From assembly GCA_003222135.1 (NCBI GenBank), contig QHUM01000044.1, forward strand, positions 1 to 64,000: 64,000 nucleotides of DNA, given 5' to 3'. This DNA comes from Gemmatimonadota bacterium. GTDB lineage: Bacteria; Gemmatimonadota; Gemmatimonadetes; Gemmatimonadales; GWC2-71-9. Under the pieces are notes generated by a model. The model had not been told where the DNA came from, made no database searches, and was given only the letters and a program-made list of their open reading frames with translations. The position numbers were made by a program, and so were the translations under genes. This document shows positions 18,543 to 26,489 of the stretch, one piece after another; position 1 is the first letter of the stretch, and each line of letters starts with the position of its first letter.

Positions 18543-19165
18543 CGTTCATCGTCGTGGAGGGGCCCGAGGGGGCGGGGAAGTCGACGCTGCTGCGTTGGCT
18601 GGCGGATCGCTTTCAGGGCGAGGGCCGGCCGGTCGTGACGGTGCGGGAACCCGGCGGCACGCCCGTGGCGGAAGCAGCGCGCAAGGTGGTGCTGCACTTT
18701 CCCCAGGAACTGGCGCCCGCCGAGGAGTTGTTTTTGTTTTTGGTGGCGCGGGCCCACGTCGTGCGGACCGTCATCCGCCCGGCACTCGCAGCCGGTCAGG
18801 TGGTGCTCGCGGACCGGTTCGATCTTTCCACCATGGCCTACCAGGTGGCCGGCGGCGGGTTACCATACGATGAGGTAGTGCGGGCCAACCGGATGGCCAC
18901 CGGCGGCCTCGTTCCGGACCTGACGCTGGTGCTCGACGTCCCCGTCGCCGTCGGCCGCGAGCGGCAGCGGGCGGCACGCAAGACGCAGGACCGGATCGAG
19001 CGACAGGACGATGCGTTCCACCGGCGTGTGCGCGACGCGTACCGCACCGCCCGCGGTCCGGGCGTGGTGCACATCGACGCCGCCCAGTCCAAGAAGGCCG
19101 TGCAGGATGCTGCGTGGCGCGAAGTCATGACGGTGACCGCACTCTCAACGCGAGGCGTCTCATGA
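18539..19165 (+). CDS. tmk: Thymidylate kinase
   Basis: A 208-residue P-loop kinase that phosphorylates dTMP to dTDP. P-loop EGPEGAGKST at about 8-17, REPGGTPVAEAAR, the LADRF(D) motif (DRY in most members) and ATGGLVPDLTLVLDVPV are all in place. The lid region RQRAARKTQDRIERQ carries several basic residues. The ATG overlaps the upstream stop, and the stop overlaps the S41 peptidase ATG (both 4 nt). Confidence 0.94.
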   Translation: MTFIVVEGPEGAGKSTLLRWLADRFQGEGRPVVTVREPGGTPVAEAARKVVLHFPQELAPAEELFLFLVARAHVVRTVIRPALAAGQVVLADRFDLSTMAYQVAGGGLPYDEVVRANRMATGGLVPDLTLVLDVPVAVGRERQRAARKTQDRIERQDDAFHRRVRDAYRTARGPGVVHIDAAQSKKAVQDAAWREVMTVTALSTRGVS

Positions 19166-20781
19166 AGCTCCGAAAGATTCTGGTGGTCGCCGTCGTCTCC
19201 GGCGTCGCGCTCGCGACGGGTGGCTGGCTGCTGCAACGCGAGGCCGCGCCGGCAGGATCGGTGTACCAGCAGGCCCGGCTGTTCGAGGATGTGCTCGCGC
19301 ACGTCGCCGATTACTACGTCGACTCGCTCGACGAGCGCCAGCTCTACCAGATGGCGATCGACGGGATGCTCGACCAGCTGCACGACCCGTATTCGGTGTT
19401 CTTGAAGCGGGACGACTTCCGCGCCCTGTCCGAAGCGACGACCGGCAACTACGGCGGTCTCGGCATTCAGATCGACGTGCGCGACGGCTGGATCACGGTG
19501 ATCGCACCGCTCCCCGACACACCCGCCTGGCGAGGCGGCGTCGAGCCGGGCGACCGGATCGTCGCGCTCGACGGCCGGTCCACCGAGGGCTGGAAGAACG
19601 ATCAGGCGGTAAAGGAGCTGCGCGGCGAGCCGGGCACGAAGGTCGAGCTGCGGGTGCGGCGGGTCGGAGTGGAGCAGCCCATTACCTTCAAGCTGACCCG
19701 CGCCACGATCCACATCCGCTCGGTCCAGGTCGCTATGCTGCTCGACGACAAAGTCGGGTTCGTCCAGCTGAGTCCGGTGAGCGAGACGTCGGCGGCGGAG
19801 CTGACCCACGCCATGGATAGTCTGGTGCAGAAGGGGATGAAGTCGCTGATCCTGGACCTGCGGTACAATCCGGGCGGGCTGCTCGATCAAGGGGTGGCCG
19901 TCAGCGAGCTGTTCCTCGATCCCGGTCAGGAGGTCGTCTCGACCCGGGGCCGGGCGCCCAACATCACGCGCTCGTTCAAGGACACGAAGCCCCAGCCTTG
20001 GCCCGGGCTACCGATCGTCGTGCTCGTGAATGGGAGCACGGCGAGCGCCGCCGAGATCATCACCGGCGCATTGCAAGACCACGATCGGGCCCTCGTGGTG
20101 GGGACCCCGACGTTCGGGAAGGGGCTGGTGCAGTCGCTGTGGCAGCTCACGCCGGAGACGGCGCTGAAGCTCACGACGGCGCGCTGGTACACGCCGAGCG
20201 GCCGCACGATCCAGCGCAAGAGCAAGAACGAAGCCGATCAGGAGGCCCAAGTCGTCGCGGCGGAGCAGGGCCGCGACACGACGAAGGCCGATTCTGCGCC
20301 CGTGTTCCACACCGATCGTGGCCGCGCCGTGATAGGCGGCGGCGGGATCCGGCCCGATCTGTTCGTCGGCCCGGACACCTTCACGACCGCGGAGCGGAAT
20401 TATATGAAGGCGCTGGGCGACAAGATTCCCGTGTTTCGGGACGTGCTGTCCACGTACTCGCTCGAGCTCAAGGGATCGGGCCGGGTGAGTGACCCCACGT
20501 TCGCCGTGGGGGACGAAATGGTGGCAGAGGTCCTGCGCCGCCTCCGCGCCCGCGGCGCGGGCGTTTCCGACAGCGTCGCCGCCGGGGCACGCACGCTGAT
20601 CGCCCACGAGCTCGGCAATGAAGCGGCGCGCTACGTATTCGGGCGCGCGGCGGAGGTGCGCCGCCGCCTGGCGGAGGACCACCAGGTGCAGGCGGCGCTC
20701 GCCTTGGCACGCCGCGCCCGGTCGCCGCAGGACCTGCTCACCCTCGCCCCCGCAAAGGCTCCCGCGAACCAGCGGAACTAG
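19162..20781 (+). CDS. S41 family carboxy-terminal processing peptidase (CtpA type)
   Basis: A 539-residue periplasmic serine protease. N-terminal signal/anchor helix (KILVVAVVSGVALATGGWLL), a PDZ domain (about 85-175; GLGIQIDVRDGWITV and GVEPGDRIVALDG), and the S41 catalytic domain with Ser in VNGSTASAAEIITGAL and Lys in GTPTFGKGLVQ, a Ser-Lys dyad. The C-terminal 150 residues are longer than in minimal CtpA and helical. It trims C-termini of envelope proteins. ATG overlaps tmk. Length and order match CtpA/Prc-like proteins of Gemmatimonadota and Bacteroidota. Confidence 0.92.
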   Translation: MKLRKILVVAVVSGVALATGGWLLQREAAPAGSVYQQARLFEDVLAHVADYYVDSLDERQLYQMAIDGMLDQLHDPYSVFLKRDDFRALSEATTGNYGGLGIQIDVRDGWITVIAPLPDTPAWRGGVEPGDRIVALDGRSTEGWKNDQAVKELRGEPGTKVELRVRRVGVEQPITFKLTRATIHIRSVQVAMLLDDKVGFVQLSPVSETSAAELTHAMDSLVQKGMKSLILDLRYNPGGLLDQGVAVSELFLDPGQEVVSTRGRAPNITRSFKDTKPQPWPGLPIVVLVNGSTASAAEIITGALQDHDRALVVGTPTFGKGLVQSLWQLTPETALKLTTARWYTPSGRTIQRKSKNEADQEAQVVAAEQGRDTTKADSAPVFHTDRGRAVIGGGGIRPDLFVGPDTFTTAERNYMKALGDKIPVFRDVLSTYSLELKGSGRVSDPTFAVGDEMVAEVLRRLRARGAGVSDSVAAGARTLIAHELGNEAARYVFGRAAEVRRRLAEDHQVQAALALARRARSPQDLLTLAPAKAPANQRN

Positions 20782-20782
20782 G

Positions 20783-21697
20783 GTGGGCGGGCGGCCGATC
20801 ACCACCGATTGCGCGGTCGGGATCATCGGGCCGGGACGCGCCGGCGTCGGCCTCGCGCTGGCGCTGGCGCGCGCCGGATACACCGTCCGGCTGTACGGCC
20901 GCCGCAAGCAGGCGATCCCGGATCCCCTCGAGCTGACAGTCGGACCTCCCGACGCCGCTCCGCCGCCCGCCTGGCTCGCTCAGGCGGGCGTCGTCATTCT
21001 CGCGGTGCGCGACAACGCCATCCGGCCGCTGGCAGAGGCGCTCGCGCGCGACGGAGCCGTCCGGCCCGAGCACGCGGTGCTCCACCTCTCCGGCGTGCAG
21101 GGCCAGGAGGCGCTGGGCCCCCTCGTCCCGTCACGCGCGGCGCTGGGGTCGCTCCACCCACTGCAGACGATCGCGGATCCGGAGCGCGCGCCCGAGCGCT
21201 TGAAGGGCGCCTGGGCTGCGGTGGAGGGGATGCCGCGGGCGCTCGACGCGGCGGAGCAGCTCGCCCGTGCGCTGGGCATGCGCCCGTTCCGCCTCACCGG
21301 AAAGGCGAAGGCGATCTACCACGCGGGCGCCGTGTTCGCATCCAACTACTTCGTCGTGGTGGAGGCGGTCGCCCAGCGGTTGCTGCGGCACGCGGGTCTG
21401 AGCGATGCCGAGGCATGGCAGGCGCTGCGGCCCCTGGTCGAGGGCACGCTGGAGAATCTGCTGCAGGCGCAGCCCAAGGACGCGCTGACGGGTCCGGTGG
21501 TGCGCGGCGACGACACCACGATCCGCCGCCACCTTGCGTCGCTCACCAAGGACGACGCCCTGCTGTACCGCGCGCTGGGGCGCGCCGCCCTCGAGCTGGC
21601 GGAGAAACGGGGCATGGACGACGCGACGGCGGCGCGCGTCGCCGACGCCCTCGCTACTGATCTACCACTCGTACTCCGGCCGGGGCCGAAAACGTGA
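20783..21697 (+). CDS. Rossmann-like and DUF2520 domain-containing protein
   Basis: A 304-residue protein with an N-terminal NAD(P)-binding fold (VGIIGPGRAGVGLALALARAG, then VVILAVRDNAIRPLAEAL) and a C-terminal helical DUF2520 domain (AIYHAGAVFASNYFVVVEAVA, then LTGPVVRGDDTTIRRHL). It looks like ketopantoate or pyrroline-5-carboxylate reductases, yet the reaction is unknown. Start chosen at GTG 20783, two bases after the protease stop. The 3' end overlaps the convergent lolA gene by 44 nt. Confidence 0.88.
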   Translation: MGGRPITTDCAVGIIGPGRAGVGLALALARAGYTVRLYGRRKQAIPDPLELTVGPPDAAPPPAWLAQAGVVILAVRDNAIRPLAEALARDGAVRPEHAVLHLSGVQGQEALGPLVPSRAALGSLHPLQTIADPERAPERLKGAWAAVEGMPRALDAAEQLARALGMRPFRLTGKAKAIYHAGAVFASNYFVVVEAVAQRLLRHAGLSDAEAWQALRPLVEGTLENLLQAQPKDALTGPVVRGDDTTIRRHLASLTKDDALLYRALGRAALELAEKRGMDDATAARVADALATDLPLVLRPGPKT

Positions 21698-22382
21698 ACT
21701 CGCGGCCCGGCGCGCCGCGATTCACCTGGATATTGTCCAGAATCACCGTGCGCTGCTGACCCCCCGTCTCTGTCAAGTCGATGCGCCGCACGAGCCCGTC
21801 CTCGCGGTCTACCCAGATCACGGCTTCGCGGTACGGCTGATCTTGCTCCCTGGGCGTGAGCGCGACGACGTCAACCGTCCTGCCACCGAGCGAGTCCGCG
21901 CGGACGTAGCGCGCGTCGTAGCGCTCGCGCGGATGCTCCACAAACTGGCCGATCAGGTTTGGCCCGGTCGTCCCCACGTCGGGGATGCGCGACCGGATCA
22001 CTTGGCCTGGCGTGGTGCTCGGCGTGTAGAGCCACAGGTAGCGGCCGTCCGCCACGATGCGGTCGCCCTTCGGTCGCGTGAAGCGCATCGCGAAACGGCT
22101 GGGCCGCATCTGGTACAGCCTGCCCCGCGTCGTGTCGGGAGCGCCGATCATCGGGTTGAGGATGATCTGGACGAAGTCGGCGGTGAGGGTGGTGATCGTC
22201 CGATAGGTCTGGCTGGCGTGATCGAGGACGGGCCAGGGGTCGGGGGCCTGGAGCGCGAGGGAAAGGGCGATCGCGACGATTGTGGATTGTGGATTGCGGA
22301 TTGCAGATTGTACGCACGCGCTTCGTGCCGCGAACGCTCGCCTGCGACCACGACGCCAGCCGATCAAATCCGCAATCCGCAT
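21654..22382 (-). CDS. lolA: Outer membrane lipoprotein carrier protein LolA-like
   Basis: Up to 242 residues. The mature part has the LolA/LolB half-barrel pattern: YRTITTLTADFVQIILNPM, GRLYQMRPSRFAMRF, GRYLWLYTPSTTPGQVI and a C-terminal FSAPAGVRVVDQ. It would shuttle lipoproteins across the periplasm. The N-terminus is odd: the only standard start in frame (ATG 22382) and the first 45 codons are encoded by an inverted array of 7-nt repeats, and the signal peptide proper (STIVAIALSLALQA) begins inside the left arm. The authentic start may have been displaced by the repeat. Stop overlaps the DUF2520 gene. Confidence 0.78.
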   Translation of the reverse strand: MRIADLIGWRRGRRRAFAARSACVQSAIRNPQSTIVAIALSLALQAPDPWPVLDHASQTYRTITTLTADFVQIILNPMIGAPDTTRGRLYQMRPSRFAMRFTRPKGDRIVADGRYLWLYTPSTTPGQVIRSRIPDVGTTGPNLIGQFVEHPRERYDARYVRADSLGGRTVDVVALTPREQDQPYREAVIWVDREDGLVRRIDLTETGGQQRTVILDNIQVNRGAPGREFTFSAPAGVRVVDQ

Positions 22383-22397
22383 TCCGCAATCCGCAAT
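22278..22397. repeat. Inverted pair of heptanucleotide tandem arrays at the lolA start
   Basis: Left array 22278-22310: five units of GATTGTG/GATTGCG (the last cut short). Right array 22367-22397: units of AATCCGC, the reverse complement phase of the left array, with one variant ATTCCGC. The arms face each other across a 56-nt spacer and could fold into a long stem. On the - strand the variant unit creates the only ATG available to lolA. The array lies between the DAHP synthase stop and the lolA signal peptide. Short AT-richer units in a GC-rich genome suggest a mobile or slippage-derived intergenic element. Confidence 0.85.
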
Positions 22398-22401
22398 TTT
22401 C

Positions 22402-23442
22402 TCACGCCCCCACCGACGCCGGCTCTGCCACCCGCCGCCCGAGCACCTCGGCGATCACGCGGACCTCGCGCATCAGCTGCGCGAACTGGTCGGGGAAGAG
22501 CGACTGGGCGCCGTCCGACAAGGCCTGGTCGGGATGGGGATGGACCTCGACGATGATGCCGTCCGCGCCGGCCGCGACCGCGGCACGCGCCATCGGGATC
22601 ACCTTGTCTCGGAGCCCCGTGCCGTGCGACGGGTCGGCGACGATCGGGAGGTGCGACAGGTTGTGCACCACCGGAATCGCCGTCAGGTCGAAGACGTTGC
22701 GCGTCGCGGTGTCGAAGCCGCGGATGCCCCGTTCGCACAGGATCACAGCGTGGTTGCCCTCGGCGAGGAGGTATTCCGCCGAGAGCAGCAGCTCCTCGAT
22801 CGTCGCCGACATGCCGCGCTTCAGCAGCACCGGCTTCTTGGCCCGGCCCGCCGCCTTGAGCAGCGAAAAGTTCTGCATGTTCCGGGCGCCGATCTGGATG
22901 ATGTCGGCCACCTCGGCGACGTAGCCCACGCCCTCCGCGTCCATGGCCTCGGTGCAGATCAACAGCCCTGTCTCGTCACGTGCCTTGGCGAGCAGCTTGA
23001 GACCGGGCCGGCCAAGCCCCTGGAACGCGTAGGGCGACGTGCGCGGCTTCCACGCGCCGCCGCGCAGGATCACCGCTCCCGCTTCCCGCACCTGACGCGC
23101 CGCCTCGAGGATCTGACCCTCTGACTCCACCGAGCACGGGCCGGCGATGGCCACCACCTCGGTCCCCCCGACGGCTACCCCACCGGGCAGACGGACGATC
23201 GTGTTCTCGCTCTTCCACTCGCGGCTCACCTGCTTGTACGGCCTCGAGACGTGGATGATCTCCTGGACGCCGGGGAGCGCTTCGAGCCGCGATGCGTCCA
23301 CGCGCCCGTCGTTGCCCACCAGGCCGACGGCGGTCCGTTGTGCTCCCGGCATCGGCTGCGCCTTGTAGCCCAGCTCCTCGATGACGGCGACGACGCGCTG
23401 GATCTCCGCGTCGGTGGCGCCGTGTCGCATCACGATCAACAC
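22402..23442 (-). CDS. aroF: 3-deoxy-7-phosphoheptulonate synthase (type I beta, with N-terminal regulatory domain)
   Basis: A 346-residue DAHP synthase that condenses PEP and erythrose-4-phosphate, the first step of the shikimate pathway. The N-terminal 75 residues form a ferredoxin/ACT-like regulatory domain ([18 protein letters not shown]), as in the Thermotoga enzyme; the barrel has [41 protein letters not shown] and DPSHGTG, the usual substrate and metal contacts. GTG start at 23442, three bases after the upstream stop. KdsA is the nearest alternative but lacks the N-terminal domain. Confidence 0.93.
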   Translation of the reverse strand: MLIVMRHGATDAEIQRVVAVIEELGYKAQPMPGAQRTAVGLVGNDGRVDASRLEALPGVQEIIHVSRPYKQVSREWKSENTIVRLPGGVAVGGTEVVAIAGPCSVESEGQILEAARQVREAGAVILRGGAWKPRTSPYAFQGLGRPGLKLLAKARDETGLLICTEAMDAEGVGYVAEVADIIQIGARNMQNFSLLKAAGRAKKPVLLKRGMSATIEELLLSAEYLLAEGNHAVILCERGIRGFDTATRNVFDLTAIPVVHNLSHLPIVADPSHGTGLRDKVIPMARAAVAAGADGIIVEVHPHPDQALSDGAQSLFPDQFAQLMREVRVIAEVLGRRVAEPASVGA

Positions 23443-23445
23443 ACC

Positions 23446-24213
23446 TCACGCTCCTCCAATGACAAACCGGTCCCCGTCGCGGGCGGCCGCGATCGGCCCG
23501 TTGAACCGCGCCCCGGCGGCCCGTGCCGGGTCCGAAGTTTCTACTGGAGGATAGAAGTGCGTCAAGACGAGACGTCGCGCCCCGGCTTCGCGGGCCAGGT
23601 CCCCGGCGCGCTCCGGCGTGAGATGAATGTCCATCGCCATCTCCTCCGGGAGCGAGCACTCGGCGAGCAGCAAGTCCGCGCCCGTCGCCCACTGGGCCAG
23701 CTTGCTCGAGGGGCCGGTGTCTCCTGTGTACACGAGCCGCCCCTCCGGCGCCGCCAGGGCCAGCGCCACGCTCTCGGGCGTGTGGGGCACGGGAAATGTC
23801 TCGAGACTCACATCCGCGTCGAGCGGGAACGGCTCGCCATCCCGTACGTCGAGGATGCCGATTGGAAACCCCGGGTCGAGCAGCCAAGGGCCGTACCCGG
23901 GGGCGAGCGCCTTGAGGAGCCGCACCACCCCGGGAGGCCCCAGGATCACGAGCGGCTCCTGGCGCGCCGGGACGGTGGTGTACTTGAGGGCGTACACGAG
24001 CATCGGCAGCTCGCCCCAGTGGTCGGGATGAAAGTGCGACAGCACGACGTGCGTGACCTGGTGCCACGGCAGCCCGAATTCGGCGAGCCGGTGCAGCGCG
24101 CCCGCGCCGCAGTCGAGCAGGATCTTCAGGCGGCCCCGACTCACCCAGTGACACGCCGCGGTGCGACTCGCCGACGGGGCGACCGTCCCCGTTCCCACGG
24201 TGACCAGTTCCAT
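23446..24213 (-). CDS. RNase Z-like MBL-fold hydrolase
   Basis: A 255-residue metallo-beta-lactamase protein. The zinc motif is VVLSHFHPDHWGELP, with VYTGDTGPSSKLA and LLLAECSLPEE completing the ligands and VLTHFYPP giving the last histidine. The order and the TGD/AE/TH motifs are those of RNase Z-type hydrolases and ribonuclease BN relatives, but at 255 aa it lacks the long exosite arm of true RNase Z, so tRNA 3' processing is not assured. ATG at 24213 lies five bases after the subtilase stop. DAHP synthase follows three bases downstream. Confidence 0.82.
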   Translation of the reverse strand: MELVTVGTGTVAPSASRTAACHWVSRGRLKILLDCGAGALHRLAEFGLPWHQVTHVVLSHFHPDHWGELPMLVYALKYTTVPARQEPLVILGPPGVVRLLKALAPGYGPWLLDPGFPIGILDVRDGEPFPLDADVSLETFPVPHTPESVALALAAPEGRLVYTGDTGPSSKLAQWATGADLLLAECSLPEEMAMDIHLTPERAGDLAREAGARRLVLTHFYPPVETSDPARAAGARFNGPIAAARDGDRFVIGGA

Positions 24214-24218
24214 GACGC

Positions 24219-26486
24219 TCAGCGGCCCCTCCCCCGGAAGACGATTCGCCTGAACTGAATTACCCCCCCCGCCCGCAACTTGTACAGATAGACCCCGGGC
24301 GGCAGCGTCTGCCCGTCGTCGGCGCGGCCGTCCCACATGAGGCGCGCATCGCACGTGGGGCCCCCGGGTCCGCTGCGCCCGTAACGGCCCGCCGGAAGAA
24401 TCCCGGGGAAATCGGGCCCCGGCACGAAACGTCGCACGGCGTTGCCGCGCAAGTCGAGCACCGCGAGGTCCACCACCGCCGGGATCGCGAGATCGAACCA
24501 GAGACAGGTCGAGTCCCGTCCCGCCGCGGGGAAGGGGTTCGGAAAGTTCTGATAGAGGAGCGTGGTCGGGGGAATCGACCCGTCGACCACCATGAAAACG
24601 CCCCGGCTCCGCACCAGGCTCGTGTCGGCGCCGGCGTGCACCACGAGGGACCACACGTAGGCGGCGTCGCGCTCGAGCGGTCGCGGCAGCTGGAACGCGG
24701 TATCGCTCAAGCCCGCGACGCTGAATTCGGGGACGGCCGCGAACTCGCCGCCGGCACGCCGCACGGTGAGGTCGTAGCTGAGCGGTCCGGGAGGCACGCT
24801 GACCGCGGGCGAGTGCCACGTGAAGGTCGGCTGAGGGTCCGCGGTGTTCAAGCCGCCCGGCGCCGAAAAGGACGTGAGATTGGCCCATGGTGGGACCATG
24901 AGCGGACCCACGGCGCCGGACGTCGCTGTGCCGCCGGTGGCGGCCGTGGCGTCGACCCGCCAGAACAGCGGCCGTCCCGGCTTGAGCGGCCGGCGCAGGG
25001 CGTAGCTCGTCGTCGTGGTGAGTGTATCGACGACGAGGTACTTGAGGCCTGAGTCGCGGGCGAGCCGAAGCCGATAGGTGATCGGCGTGGCGAAGGGCGG
25101 GGGCCCGTCCACCGACCACGAGAAGTACGGTGTGATCGCCGCAAGCACCGGCCCGGCGGGGGTGAGCGGTGTGACGCCGGTCGGGAACACGGCGCTCGCG
25201 GCCACATCGGGGCGGCCCCAGCCCCGCAGGCTGTCGGGCGCGGCTCGATTTGCCGCGTAGGCGGTAAGCGCCCGGCGGAGCGCGCCCGGCCCGAGCGCGG
25301 GGTGGAGCTGCTTGAGGAGCGCCGCGGCGGCCGCCACCAGCGGCGTGGCGAACGACGTGCCGTTCAACCGGCGTACCATGTTGGGGCCGCTCAGCGCGCA
25401 CACCTGCACCCCCGGGGCCGTGAGGTCCGGCTTCACCCGGCCGTCCGCCGTGGGCCCGCGCGACGAGAAACCGGCGAGTGTCCCGAGCGAGTCCTCGGCG
25501 CCGACTGTGATCACCGAGTCGGCATCGCCCGGCGTGACCAGGGTGCGAAAGCTCGGGCCCGCGTTCCCGGCTGCCGTCGCGACGAGAACGCCGTGGGCGG
25601 CGGCGCTCTCCGCCGCCACGGTCGTCACCGCCACGTGGCCGTTCAAGTCGGCCGGTGTGTACGTGAAGCCGTCGTCGAACCGGAGGTAGCCGAGGCTCGA
25701 CGACACGATGTCGACGCCGATCGAATCGGCCCATTCGAGCGCCTGCACGTAGTTCAGCTCCTCGATGCGCGTCTCGCTGCGCACGTCTTCGGTCTTGGCG
25801 AGCAGATACGCCGCACCGGGCGCGATCCCGCGCAACCGGCCGGTGACGCGCCCCGCGAAGAGCGACCAGACCGCCGTGCCGTGAAACTGCGCGCCCGGCT
25901 GGTCGTTCGGCTCGTCCCTGACCACGGAATCGCCGAACACGAAATCGTGTTGCGCCGTCACCGTGACGCCTGCAAACGCGGGATCCGCGGTATTGAACCC
26001 GCCGTCGAGGATGGCGATGCGCACGCCGCTCGCGTCATAACCCGCGTCCGCGAGGGGGCGCAGGTCGAGCTGGCGATACGGCATCTCGGAGGGCCCGTAG
26101 GTCGGGTCCCCCGCTGCCGGGCAGGTGTCGGTGGCGGCCGCGCCGACGGTGGCCGCATCCGGCCCGGGCAGGGGGCGCCACCGCCCGGCCGGCTGGATGC
26201 GACGCAGCAGCGCGTCGCGCGCGAGCTGCCGCAGGGCCGCCGTCGGCACATCCGCGCCGAGCGCGTGCAGCCAGCGACTGTGGACGCGCAGGCGTGCGCC
26301 CGCAGCGGTGGCGCGCGCAGCCGCGCGCGCCAGCGGGACGTCGGGACGCACGAACAGCCAGACGGTGAGGGTCGTGTCTCGCTGCCACATACGCGGCAGC
26401 ACCGGAGACACGGCGGGCCGCTGCGCTACGAGGCCGGCCGGAAAGGCGAGGGCGGAGAGCGCAGCGGCCCGGAGGGACCGTGGCAC
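24219..26486 (-). CDS. Secreted S8 (subtilisin-like) serine peptidase with C-terminal FlgD-like/T9SS-like tail
   Basis: 755 residues: signal peptide (LRAAALSALAFPAGLVAQ), an inhibitor-like propeptide (about 30-105), a subtilase domain with D161 (AILDGGF), H202 (FHGTAVWS), oxyanion N308 (AAGNAG) and S378 (NGTSFATP), two fibronectin-like regions, and a tail from about 650 that begins LLYQNFPNPF and ends GVYLYKLRAG..QFRRIVF. That tail matches the FlgD-Ig/Por secretion type used by the type IX system in the FCB group; in Gemmatimonadota its role is less settled. GTG start at 26486, three bases after the smc stop. Confidence 0.9.
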   Translation of the reverse strand: MPRSLRAAALSALAFPAGLVAQRPAVSPVLPRMWQRDTTLTVWLFVRPDVPLARAAARATAAGARLRVHSRWLHALGADVPTAALRQLARDALLRRIQPAGRWRPLPGPDAATVGAAATDTCPAAGDPTYGPSEMPYRQLDLRPLADAGYDASGVRIAILDGGFNTADPAFAGVTVTAQHDFVFGDSVVRDEPNDQPGAQFHGTAVWSLFAGRVTGRLRGIAPGAAYLLAKTEDVRSETRIEELNYVQALEWADSIGVDIVSSSLGYLRFDDGFTYTPADLNGHVAVTTVAAESAAAHGVLVATAAGNAGPSFRTLVTPGDADSVITVGAEDSLGTLAGFSSRGPTADGRVKPDLTAPGVQVCALSGPNMVRRLNGTSFATPLVAAAAALLKQLHPALGPGALRRALTAYAANRAAPDSLRGWGRPDVAASAVFPTGVTPLTPAGPVLAAITPYFSWSVDGPPPFATPITYRLRLARDSGLKYLVVDTLTTTTSYALRRPLKPGRPLFWRVDATAATGGTATSGAVGPLMVPPWANLTSFSAPGGLNTADPQPTFTWHSPAVSVPPGPLSYDLTVRRAGGEFAAVPEFSVAGLSDTAFQLPRPLERDAAYVWSLVVHAGADTSLVRSRGVFMVVDGSIPPTTLLYQNFPNPFPAAGRDSTCLWFDLAIPAVVDLAVLDLRGNAVRRFVPGPDFPGILPAGRYGRSGPGGPTCDARLMWDGRADDGQTLPPGVYLYKLRAGGVIQFRRIVFRGRGR

Positions 26487-26489
26487 CGA

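Noticed and set aside
22402..23442. KdsA (KDO-8-phosphate synthase) instead of DAHP synthase
   Set aside because: The 75-residue N-terminal regulatory domain and overall length match type I beta DAHP synthases.
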